Source: Aduncisulcus paluster (Eukaryota; Fornicata). Taken from it: DNA of 28,454 bases. Below are positions 8,165-16,042 of the stretch, piece by piece. Location: NCBI GenBank assembly GCA_024181965.1, contig BQXS01012471.1, forward strand, positions 2,065 to 30,518, in the 5' to 3' direction. The position numbers and the translations under genes are program-made. Position 1 is the first letter of the stretch. Each line of letters opens with the position of its first letter. Below the pieces are notes generated by a model. That model was not told the DNA's origin. It searched no databases and saw nothing but the letters and a program-made list of their open reading frames with translations.

Positions 8165-9256
8165 TTATTTCCATGGAAGGAGAGAAATTTGTTCAATTAT
8201 TTCACTTTCTTCTGGCATAGTAAATACAAGGGAGTAGATATAGAAATCTCGACAATTCTTTTTATCCCACCTTCCTTTCCCTTCAATCTCACACAACACA
8301 ACATTATCCAAATCAATAGGAAGGAAGTGCCATTCGTAGTCATGTTTTGGTTCTGTGAATTCATACTTCTTGCATGTCTTCTTACCATCACAATCAGTGA
8401 AAGTGAAGAGAAGAAATGGGGAACTGTAATCATCATTCACATAGATATAAGCACCTTTCATGGGACTAGGTGATAGGAAAGGAACGGAAAGATGGGATAA
8501 AAATACATAATCTTCCCCTTTTAACATTCTTTGTGCTTCTGAACTCTTGTCATAATATTTAGATTCCTTACTATACGCATCATTCTTACACTTAACCATC
8601 GAGAATGAAGGAGCTACAAGCTTTGGATCATCTCGTGGAATGGGAATGGAATCCCTACCTCGAGATTCTTCATCTCCTTTCTTAACAAACTCTGCTTTCA
8701 CAACTGGAGCGTCAGACCATAGTTTCTCTCTGGCTTCACGAGCTTTGATTTCTTCAGAAGTTTCTTGTCTAATGAAAACAGGAGATTGGATACTAAAATA
8801 CTCTTCCTCTCTTCCTTTCCCTGTAATCTCACACAAAACAACATCAGGAAGATCAACAAGAAGAAAATACCAACGATAACCATAAGATTCGGTAAATTCA
8901 TATTTCTTGGATGTTTTCTCACCTTTTGAAGATGTGAGAGTGAAGATAAGATATTCTGGTAGATCCCAACCACCAAATAGACAGATATATACTCCTTTCA
9001 TTGGGGAACATAGGGAGAAAGGAATGGAGATATGGGTAAATTTACCATTATTAAACTCTCCTTTCATCATCTTTTGCGCATTAACACTTTGATCGTAATA
9101 TTGACCATCGTCTTTCTGCGTTCCATCTATTGCTGTGATAGTTGGGATTTCTGAACTCTTAATATTCGAGGCATCTCGAGGAATTGGACAGCAATATCTA
9201 TTCCCTTCATGAATAAACTCTGGTTTTACAATTTGTATATCGGTAGAAGAACTCAT
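8165..9256 (-). CDS. Two-repeat lineage-specific protein, copy A
   Basis: 363 residues from the ATG at 9256; a TTG two codons earlier is not a credible start. The protein is two tandem copies of a module of about 175 residues. Module 1 (about 11-165) and module 2 (about 187-346) share IP(I)PRD, a YYD-S--AQ-M-KGE block, HxS(I/V)PF, SPMKG(V/A)YI, L(I/L)FT(L/F)T, KKYEFTE, W-FL--DL--VVLCEI-GKGR and a final hydrophobic VF strand. The linker EEIKAREAREKLW joins them. The strand-rich pattern with W-FLPIDL--V-LCEI resembles a beta-sandwich such as a galactose-binding-like fold, but that is only inference. No signal peptide or membrane span. A close paralogue in the opposite orientation lies at 27206-28303. 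I recall similar repeated proteins from the fornicate Aduncisulcus; function unknown. Confidence 0.88.
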   Translation of the reverse strand: MSSSTDIQIVKPEFIHEGNRYCCPIPRDASNIKSSEIPTITAIDGTQKDDGQYYDQSVNAQKMMKGEFNNGKFTHISIPFSLCSPMKGVYICLFGGWDLPEYLIFTLTSSKGEKTSKKYEFTESYGYRWYFLLVDLPDVVLCEITGKGREEEYFSIQSPVFIRQETSEEIKAREAREKLWSDAPVVKAEFVKKGDEESRGRDSIPIPRDDPKLVAPSFSMVKCKNDAYSKESKYYDKSSEAQRMLKGEDYVFLSHLSVPFLSPSPMKGAYIYVNDDYSSPFLLFTFTDCDGKKTCKKYEFTEPKHDYEWHFLPIDLDNVVLCEIEGKGRWDKKNCRDFYIYSLVFTMPEESEIIEQISLLPWK

Positions 9257-9279
9257 TGACAATGGAAAAAAGTCGGGAT

Positions 9280-9385
9280 CTTAAAAAAATTTAAAACAAA
9301 AATTTCATTACAATACAGTCAATATAATTGCATGACATCGCATAAAATATGTCTTAATGCGCATTTAATGAAATGTGTGACATAC
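9280..9385 (-). other. Candidate 5'-UTR intron of two-repeat gene copy A
   Basis: On the minus strand a GTATGT donor (9385-9380) and a T-rich tract ending in AAG (9281-9280) lie 24 bases before the ATG. The paralogue has the same arrangement: a GTATGT donor and TGTTTTAATTTTTTTAG 22 bases before its ATG. There is no coding frame to test it, so it remains a proposal. Confidence 0.3.
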
Positions 9386-9510
9386 AGTAAATCTTGAATT
9401 GCTTGCAACGAAGGAAAAGCAGAAGACGAAAACACAAAGTCGCGAATGACAACCTCAGGAAGCAATATCATACAATATATAAATAAATTTATATGGTCAT
9501 TTTTCTTTCT

Positions 9511-9643
9511 ATCATATATTGCATGCCATCCTTGTGAGTCCACTCCTGACACGAAATCGTTTCATAACTTCGACATTTGTTTACATAGTGGATTATAAAG
9601 TGACAAAATATGCTGATAAGTTGCAGTTGAAATCTATGAATAT
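9511..9643. repeat. 133-bp dispersed repeat, copy 2
   Basis: Internal copy of the repeat at 1-133, 131 of 133 bases identical. The flanks differ on the right; the left boundary coincides with the window edge in the other copy, so the true element may be longer. It lies in the roughly 690-base gap between copy A of the two-repeat gene and the kinase gene. I see nothing else supportable in that gap. Confidence 0.85.
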
Positions 9644-9945
9644 CCTGACAATGCTTTATTTTTCTCCTAGCCGAGTTTGGAAGACAGTTGAACCCATTGG
9701 TGTAGGTGACGTAAGAAGAAGGCTTATAAACTCAGAAAAGGGTGTGAAAAGAAAACACAAAATCGTTTCATCAGTCCCGAGCATTCCCTATGTTTCTAAT
9801 TAGTATACATGAAATCAATTGATGATTATGAACTACTACTAATAGTTAAATATATGAGAAAATGTTCTAATTACGCAAGTCAGGCTCATTTATTTTTTGA
9901 CCGCCACTGACCTAGGCCGATTACAATCAAAATTCGTTGAAATTC

Positions 9946-12945
9946 CTACATTACTTGGCAAGCAGATTCCACCCTACTATCCCAACCAGGTTTCCCGTAG
10001 ACCTCACGATGGGAAGTAATAATATCCCCAATTGTCGGAATATTCCACCCTTCACCAATTGCCGGAAGAAGGGATTTAATAGACTGAACCTTCTCACGAG
10101 CAGTGTGAACACTCATTCTTCTTTTATGGTTCTTTAGAGTCAAAGCAGTAAAAATATTCTTGAAACAAGAATGCAAAGGTTTATATTTACCTCCATCGAT
10201 CGTCAATAGGGACTTGAATAAAGGCGATTCTAATAACATCCCTGTAATTTTTCTTGACAGCATGCTTGCGAGTCTTTCTATAAACAAATGACCGTTCTTG
10301 AAACCAATATCTGATATTTCTTCAATAAACGGTGGTTTCCCAAGGAACAAAGACAGAATAGACATCCCCAAGGAATGTGCATCACTGATCTGTGAATGCT
10401 CACCAAATCTAATCGCTTCATAAGCATTATACACAAGAGTACCACAAACATCTCTCTCGCTTCCCTCTTCCTCTTCAACGGTTTCTTCTTCTTCTTCTCT
10501 TTCAAGATCACGATCACGAATCCTCTCTCTCTGAACTCGGGACGATTTTGATCGTTGTTGCTGCTTCAATGCGCGTCTTGTTGATGTCGTTTCTAAAAAG
10601 GTCTGTGAAATACTGGAAGTTGTCACAGAATGTTGGATTTGTGCAAGGCCGAGATCTCCAAGAACAATCGAGCATGTCTGGCTTTTTGTGTCAACACGAA
10701 CAAGGAAGTTCTCAGGTTTGATATCTCGATGTACAAGACTCTTCTTTGCCTCGAACACATCATCAAGACACTCGATCATTCCAACACAAAGAGCTGCCAC
10801 TTTCACAGGGTTCAGTGACATGGGATCAAATTCTCCAACAGAACTTGTTGAATCATCGGAAACATATGAAGATTCATCATCTCTCTCATCATCATTTGAG
10901 TATTTTGAAGAAGTTGATGTAACCCCACTCTCATACTTGCCATCAGCACACCAACTCTTTGCAAACGAACTCACACTGCCTCCAATACAAAACTCCATGA
11001 TAAATCCATATACACCCTGGAAATCCCCATCGAGAAGGTCAAAAATATACATTGGACGAGGGATACGGTTGAAACATTTCGGATTCATGAACAATTTGGA
11101 CTGGAATCTGAACTCCTTGCGACATTTCTTAATTATACTATTATCAGCTTTGCCTAACATCCTTTTCAGTATGCAAGGTTCAGCAACTCCAGGTATGCGA
11201 ACAAGAAGAACCTCACCAAAAGCTCCTGTTCCAATAATACATAAGGATTTCATACCGAATGAGGAAGTCAGAGTCATAGAGTCAGCAATGGGATGGTGTT
11301 TCTCACGTTTCAATGAAATTACAGCAGAATCAAGGGGAATTCCAGCGTGGACAACCTTGAAGGCAGTGGGATCACCAGAAGAAGAAAGAGACGCTTGATG
11401 ACGTGTTGCATCATCTGTGGAAGACTCAGATGAATGGGAGTGTTTCTCTTTCTTCTCTTTCTTCTGTTTCTTTTGTGGTTTTGCTTCCGTTCTCTTGTGG
11501 AGTATTTGTCTGACTCTATCCGAACGTTTATGGTCATCAAAGTAAGGAATTCCATCACCTTCTTTCTTTGTGGGACTGCTCATCGTCTTCTTTCGACCTT
11601 GAACAGGTGCCGATTTCATTTGAACTGCACGTTTACCCATTCCTCTTTTGACTGCAGGCTTTTTTGTTTGATGATATGTCTTTCCAACCATTAGTTGTTG
11701 CTTCGTTGTCTTTCGCTGTTTGTTCTTTCTCATAGATCGTTCCATATGAGAAGTCATAGGAATGATTTCTTCCTCTTCCTCTTCCTCTTCCTCTTCGCCT
11801 TTTTCATGATCAACATAAAACTCTTCTTCATCTTGTTCCATGTCTTCTTGTATGGATTGAATCACATTCTTTCTGTTCTTCTCTTTCTTCTCCAATCTCC
11901 TTTCCTCTTTCTTTCTCCATGTTTCGCGTTGGTCTCTTGTACCCTTCGAATAAGAACGAGAGTGAGCGATGCAAAAACTTACAAAGAATATAACAAAACA
12001 GAGTATTCCAATTATCAAAAAAGTCCAGAGAACAGAAGGAACATAGTAAAACCAAAGAGCAACGAACACACACACAATGGCCACAGAGAGAAACTGGAAT
12101 ACACGTAAAGGGTTATCTCCGTCAACATCTTCGAGATTAGACATAGCATCTCCATAAGAATATCCAACCACGGCTTTGTCAATATCTTCCCCATTGCCAT
12201 CAAGATAATGTCTCTGCTTATTCTGTGGTAGTTGTTGGGTGGCTGAACTGTCAGTAACAAAATCACCATATGGCTCCCAACCAGATACCATCCAAAAAAG
12301 ACACACAATACCCAAGCAGATTGGAATCAAATATGGGAACAACCACGTATCTGATGAAGCCCAAATAATGGTAGGAATTACTATGAGAGGGAGCCATATG
12401 ATACCACACACCAATGTAAGGGGACCCTCGAATATCCTCTCACCGAGAAGGTCAACAATGCTATCAATCGACACATATCCAGTATTAATGGCATCAATTT
12501 CATGATCTTCATCAGAGTCCTGCTCCTCTTCTCCGTCATGGTGAGTTTTGTTCCTTGTAATATGTGTTGTTACTCTCACATTTTGATTGGAGGTGTCCAT
12601 ATAGTGGCCAACACACGATATAATCGAGAAGAATAATCCCATGAGAAATATACCAAAACAATTCCAGCTGAGATCTGGATGGGTATTAATAAAACGAACA
12701 AAAATACCCATTCCAACACCGGTAATCACAGTGAAAACGAAGACAACGAATGAATTGAATAATAATTTGGAGCAATCTTTGGCTTTCACACGTGATTGGC
12801 ACATTTGAACAACAATAATAAAGAAACCATCGGCCAACAGGGATAAAAACACGAGGAAAAAGAAGAATTGGACTGGCTCTTTATAATTATGAATCATAAA
12901 CAACCCAAATGAAGCCACAGATGCAAATACTGAGATAATTATCAT
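9946..12945 (-). CDS. Membrane-anchored protein kinase, 3' portion of a gene split by a tandem duplication
   Basis: The frame is open from just upstream of 13161 (only GTG there); its first ATG is 12945, giving 999 residues. Four or more membrane segments are followed by an acidic/Lys-rich linker, then a kinase domain (coordinates by genomic position): glycine loop GTGAFGEV (about 11233-11210), Lys in CILKRM, catalytic loop HRDIKPEN (about 10731-10708), DLG in place of DFG, an inserted acidic activation segment with an Arg-rich stretch, GTLVYNAYEA in place of the APE motif, and DAHSLGMSILSLFLGKPPF in subdomain IX. Catalytic Lys and both Asp are present, so it should be active. The upstream membrane region reads without interruption into the open frame at 14650 once one 442-bp duplicate is discounted, so this is the 3' part of one gene. 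Kinase group not assigned. Confidence 0.85.
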   Translation of the reverse strand: MIIISVFASVASFGLFMIHNYKEPVQFFFFLVFLSLLADGFFIIVVQMCQSRVKAKDCSKLLFNSFVVFVFTVITGVGMGIFVRFINTHPDLSWNCFGIFLMGLFFSIISCVGHYMDTSNQNVRVTTHITRNKTHHDGEEEQDSDEDHEIDAINTGYVSIDSIVDLLGERIFEGPLTLVCGIIWLPLIVIPTIIWASSDTWLFPYLIPICLGIVCLFWMVSGWEPYGDFVTDSSATQQLPQNKQRHYLDGNGEDIDKAVVGYSYGDAMSNLEDVDGDNPLRVFQFLSVAIVCVFVALWFYYVPSVLWTFLIIGILCFVIFFVSFCIAHSRSYSKGTRDQRETWRKKEERRLEKKEKNRKNVIQSIQEDMEQDEEEFYVDHEKGEEEEEEEEEEIIPMTSHMERSMRKNKQRKTTKQQLMVGKTYHQTKKPAVKRGMGKRAVQMKSAPVQGRKKTMSSPTKKEGDGIPYFDDHKRSDRVRQILHKRTEAKPQKKQKKEKKEKHSHSSESSTDDATRHQASLSSSGDPTAFKVVHAGIPLDSAVISLKREKHHPIADSMTLTSSFGMKSLCIIGTGAFGEVLLVRIPGVAEPCILKRMLGKADNSIIKKCRKEFRFQSKLFMNPKCFNRIPRPMYIFDLLDGDFQGVYGFIMEFCIGGSVSSFAKSWCADGKYESGVTSTSSKYSNDDERDDESSYVSDDSTSSVGEFDPMSLNPVKVAALCVGMIECLDDVFEAKKSLVHRDIKPENFLVRVDTKSQTCSIVLGDLGLAQIQHSVTTSSISQTFLETTSTRRALKQQQRSKSSRVQRERIRDRDLEREEEEETVEEEEGSERDVCGTLVYNAYEAIRFGEHSQISDAHSLGMSILSLFLGKPPFIEEISDIGFKNGHLFIERLASMLSRKITGMLLESPLFKSLLTIDGGKYKPLHSCFKNIFTALTLKNHKRRMSVHTAREKVQSIKSLLPAIGEGWNIPTIGDIITSHREVYGKPGWDSRVESACQVM

Positions 12946-13478
12946 TGATATCTTCGGGTGAACACCTAACAAGCTCACAATAATGACCCAGGAAAGGACA
13001 ACGAAGAAGAAAATCCCTCCAATTATAACTGAAAGTGTCCATATAGTGGCCAACACACGATATAATCGAGAAGAATAATCCCATGAGAAATATACCAAAA
13101 CAATTCCAGCTGAGATCTGGATGGGTATTAATAAAACGAACAAAAATACCCATTCCAACACCGGTAATCACAGTGAAAACGAAGACAACGAATGAATTGA
13201 ATAATAATTTGGAGCAATCTTTGGCTTTCACACGTGATTGGCACATTTGAACAACAATAATAAAGAAACCATCGGCCAACAGGGATAAAAACACGAGGAA
13301 AAAGAAGAATTGGACTGGCTCTTTATAATTATGAATCATAAACAACCCAAATGAAGCCACAGATGCAAATACTGAGATAATTATCATTGATATCTTCGGG
13401 TGAACACCTAACAAGCTCACAATAATGACCCAGGAAAGGACAACGAAGAAGAAAATCCCTCCAATTATAACTGAAAGT
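12593..13478. repeat. Tandem duplication of 442 bp
   Basis: 12593-13034 and 13035-13476 are direct copies that I find identical by eye, with the shared dinucleotide GT at both outer ends and the junction. 442 is not a multiple of three, so the copy shifts the kinase reading frame. Confidence 0.93.
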
Positions 13479-14650
13479 AAGTCAGAGCGGTTGAGACCAA
13501 CTATAAGAAGCAAAAAGCTTGGAATACCGATTGATATAGCATTTGAAACAAGGAATTTCGTATAGTTCACATCAAAATCAGCTCCCCATGTGAGAATAAA
13601 TGAAGATATAAGGAGACCAAGTGGAATGGTGAAATAAATGGGATGGAAGAAGAATCCAAATGACATGGAACTTCCACAGGCAAGAAAAGGAGCTATACAA
13701 AAGAAGAATTGGACTGGCTCTTTATAATTATGAATCATAAACAACCCAAATGAAGCCACAGATGCAAATACTGAGATAATTATCATTGATATCTTCGGGT
13801 GAACACCTAACAAGCTCACAATAATGACCCAGGAAAGGACAACGAAGAAGAAAATCCCTCCAATTATAACTGAAAGTAAGTCAGAGCGGTTGAGACCAAC
13901 TATAAGAAGCAAAAAGCTTGGAATACCGATTGATATAGCATTTGAAACAAGGAATTTCGTATAGTTCACATCAAAATCAGCTCCCCATGTGAGAATAAAT
14001 GAAGATATAAGGAGACCAAGTGGAATGGTGAAATAAATGGGATGGAAGAAGAATCCAAATGACATGGAACTTCCACAGGCAAGAAAAGGAGCTATACCGA
14101 GAAATAAACAGAAATAAACACCATAATCATAAATTTTAACCACTTTATAAAACGCAATAACAGAATAAATCGTGTTTATGGCACCAATTACAAGTCCAAT
14201 AATACTTGTAATCTTTAAGTCAGTATCAATGGATGTACTCGAGGTAATGAGAAGAGAAAGCCAAATGATCAATGTACTGCCGATAAATGCTCCTATAGCT
14301 CCGGAATAAAAGAAAAAGACGTTCTTGGGGTCAGTTGAAGGATTTAACTGCGGGAAACATGGAGACAGCACAAATTTCCAAAATAAGAAAAAAATTGCGA
14401 ACCAAGCAAGACAACTTGCATTAAGCCATATCATTGCAGTTGGAGTAACGTCAATAACGGATTCTAACTCAGTTTCAAGAGAGGAGAAAAAGATCTGTTG
14501 ATGATCATTGATCAACTCAGTTTTTGCCGCTGACACGGATGAAGATAAACATAAAACAAGGATAAAAACGCATAATAATGCTTTCCATGATTTAAACCGT
14601 TTAAGATTAGGAAATAAAGTTGAACTCGAAAAATGGGTTGATAAATGCAT
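12887..14650 (-). CDS. N-terminal membrane region of the split kinase gene
   Basis: 587 residues from the ATG at 14650. Residues 1-42 look like a signal peptide (basic start, hydrophobic core LLCVFILVLCL, SSSVSAA cleavage region). Many membrane spans follow. Residues 186-318 and 319-451 are identical 133-residue repeats encoded by the 399-bp tandem duplication. After residue 539 the 442-bp duplication junction moves translation to a wrong frame, and the last 48 residues are an out-of-frame version of the membrane region before a stop. The distance 14650-9946 minus 399 and 442 is 3864 bases, exactly 1288 codons, so an unduplicated allele would be one 1287-residue receptor-like kinase. Whether this is a real mutation, a heterozygous allele or an assembly fault cannot be told from sequence alone. 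Confidence 0.75.
   Translation of the reverse strand: MHLSTHFSSSTLFPNLKRFKSWKALLCVFILVLCLSSSVSAAKTELINDHQQIFFSSLETELESVIDVTPTAMIWLNASCLAWFAIFFLFWKFVLSPCFPQLNPSTDPKNVFFFYSGAIGAFIGSTLIIWLSLLITSSTSIDTDLKITSIIGLVIGAINTIYSVIAFYKVVKIYDYGVYFCLFLGIAPFLACGSSMSFGFFFHPIYFTIPLGLLISSFILTWGADFDVNYTKFLVSNAISIGIPSFLLLIVGLNRSDLLSVIIGGIFFFVVLSWVIIVSLLGVHPKISMIIISVFASVASFGLFMIHNYKEPVQFFFCIAPFLACGSSMSFGFFFHPIYFTIPLGLLISSFILTWGADFDVNYTKFLVSNAISIGIPSFLLLIVGLNRSDLLSVIIGGIFFFVVLSWVIIVSLLGVHPKISMIIISVFASVASFGLFMIHNYKEPVQFFFFLVFLSLLADGFFIIVVQMCQSRVKAKDCSKLLFNSFVVFVFTVITGVGMGIFVRFINTHPDLSWNCFGIFLMGLFFSIISCVGHYMDTFSYNWRDFLLRCPFLGHYCELVRCSPEDINDNYLSICICGFIWVVYDS
13300..14097. repeat. Tandem duplication of 399 bp
   Basis: 13300-13698 and 13699-14097 are direct copies, identical by eye, with a blunt junction. 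399 bases is 133 codons, so this one is in frame and adds several membrane spans. It overlaps the 442-bp duplication: about 177 bases (13300-13476) are therefore present three times. Confidence 0.93.
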
Positions 14651-15200
14651 TAAATAAGATTATATTATTCAAATTCAATTAAACTGGGATTTTATAAAAT
14701 AAATAACTTAAATTTTTGAGTATTAAATTATGGATGGTAGACAAACAGCGAAATCGAAGCTCCATTCGAAACACTTTAATAAATCCACGAATGAATACAT
14801 AAAAATAGCCAAGTTATTTATTATATTAAATATTGATCAGTTAAAATAAGTTGTAATCTCCCGTTCCGAACGGAATCGAATCCGACTCTGTCGAGGCTCG
14901 ATTGTGGGAAAAATAATTGATAATAACATTATTTTCTTAAATAAAATGTTATAATAGTTATCTATTTCAATATATTTATAATAAGATTCTCTTTCAACTA
15001 TTTGTTTCACTCTTTCTCGCATAAAAAAGTAAGAATTATTGTTAGAAAGAGGGAATCCACGACATTCCCTTCGACATTATTACACAAATATTAGCTTCAG
15101 TTTTTCAGAATTTCTTCCAAGATATTAATATGTGATCTCATCGATAAAACATATTAAAAAGAAGGGTTAATCATTCTATTTCTTAATTCTATTCCCCAAC
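14651..15200. promoter_or_regulatory. Divergent intergenic region, kinase gene and small plus-strand gene
   Basis: 550 mostly AT-rich bases that must hold both promoters. The one striking item is the GC-richer hairpin block at 14859-14909, listed separately. A 61-codon minus-strand frame from 15022 crosses that block, but it looks incidental. Confidence 0.4.
14859..14909. other. Structured inverted-repeat block
   Basis: In an AT-rich intergenic region, CCGTTC-C-GAACGG (14861-14873) is a perfect 13-base palindrome. Next to it AATCGA (14874-14879) pairs with TCGATT (14898-14903), enclosing a second stem CGAC-TCT-GTCG (14883-14893). TCCC (14859-14862) and GGGA (14906-14909) lie at the edges. 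It could be a small structured RNA, a protein-binding site or a transposon end. It does not fit a tRNA cloverleaf. Confidence 0.45.
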
Positions 15201-15549
15201 ATGACATATCCTCGTACTATTCCATCTCCAGCTACTCTTTGCACAACTGACGATGAAGACACTGTTTTGGTCGAAGAGGATTTGGAAGCTCTTCAATCCC
15301 TTCTGACCTCATCAACGCATAAATCCCTTCATTTTTCATCCTTATCCCCGCATTTCTCCGAGATAGAGTCAATTGTACTCCCAAAGACTGATCGATCTTA
15401 TGACTTAAGTTACTTGGACTTCCCAAACATTACCTCCCTAAGCTTCTATCTCTTCTTCTTCAACTCAAACTTTCATCCCTAAGGTTTTTGCCTTGCGTAA
15501 ACCTCATTCAACGGACATGCTTACGGAGGAAGAGTCTTCCAGGAATTAA
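15201..15549 (+). CDS. Small hypothetical gene, probably frameshifted
   Basis: An ATG at 15201 opens 93 codons, ending at 15482. The first 75 or so residues look like normal protein (acidic TDDEDTVLVEEDLEALQSLL helix-like segment, Ser/Leu-rich after). The last 16 or so residues are Phe-rich and odd. One frame over, starting at the CTAAG near 15436, the sequence reads on as a normal Ser/Thr-rich, basic then acidic tail to a stop at 15547-15549. Losing one base near 15434-15438 would join the two into one protein of about 115 residues. There is no GT donor, so an intron is unlikely. No family recognised. Confidence 0.5.
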
Positions 15550-15833
15550 GTCAAGTTTTAACTGACAATACAATAATTTACTTCAATATTATAAACATAA
15601 TATACCAAATCACACCTAAACCATACAAAAACTATCACGTCAAAAAACGGTATTATCACTTATAAACAAAAACAATTAATGATTCAATTATTGATTTAGA
15701 TGATCTAAACATTGTTACAATTAATGGAATCAAGTACTATCAGATTGATGCATAGTAGAGTATTGTAGAGTGCAGTGCAGTATAGATTATTCCTCAAAAA
15801 ATGGGACATACAGATCATCATCATCTTCACCAC
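15550..15833. other. AT-rich intergenic sequence
   Basis: Between two convergent transcripts: the small gene ending near 15549 and the minus-strand segment ending at 15853. I see no gene or RNA in it; it probably holds two 3' ends. Confidence 0.4.
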
Positions 15834-15854
15834 AATGATAATACTATTATCATT
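15834..15854. other. Perfect 21-base palindrome at a 3' end
   Basis: Two 10-base arms, AATGATAATA and TATTATCATT, around a single central base. It overlaps the stop codon of the minus-strand segment 15853-16014 and lies in its 3' untranslated side. It has the same design (odd length, one-base centre) as the palindromes at 22120-22173. Confidence 0.6.
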
Positions 15855-16014
15855 AGTAATGATCGCCTCCTCCATCTCCTCCTTCAAGTTCACCTAGTGA
15901 ATCATCATCTCCTTCAACATCATCAACATCTCTTTTAAAAACCCACCCAAGTTCTTCAGTGTACGTCCAGATTTGAGGAACACGACCTGGAGTACTGCCA
16001 TCAACAGGAATCTC
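15853..16014 (-). CDS. Orphan coding segment, possible terminal exon or frameshifted C-terminus
   Basis: 53 codons to a stop at 15853-15855 read as clear protein: a PVDGSTPGRVPQIWTYTEEL block, then GWVFKRDVDDVEGDDD and a Gly/Asp-rich acidic end. There is no start codon. It begins 28 bases after the stop of the metallo-beta-lactamase-fold gene, in another frame, behind a pyrimidine tract ending in GAG. It may be the true C-terminus of that gene after a frameshift near 16046-16052 (the shifted frame is open across the gap), or the last exon of a gene whose donor I cannot find. No GTATGT donor in the right phase is available upstream. Unknown function. Confidence 0.45.
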   Translation of the reverse strand, partial: EIPVDGSTPGRVPQIWTYTEELGWVFKRDVDDVEGDDDSLGELEGGDGGGDHY

Positions 16015-16042
16015 AAAAAAAAGAAAGAATAGAACAGATGCG

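Noticed and set aside
9319-9552. 77-codon minus-strand open frame crossing the dispersed repeat
   Set aside because: It begins at GTG inside the repeat and the frame is not kept in the other repeat copy.
10688-11398. 236-codon plus-strand open frame opposite the kinase domain
   Set aside because: It is antisense to the catalytic domain, Ser/Thr-rich by reflection of the other strand, and shows no independent motif.
11769-11798. CTTCCT repeat as a possible functional element
   Set aside because: It simply encodes the poly-Glu run in the kinase linker.
14837-14910. tRNA gene at a TTCGATTCC-like sequence on the minus strand
   Set aside because: No 5-bp T stem, anticodon arm or acceptor stem can be formed around it; the sequence folds as plain hairpins instead.
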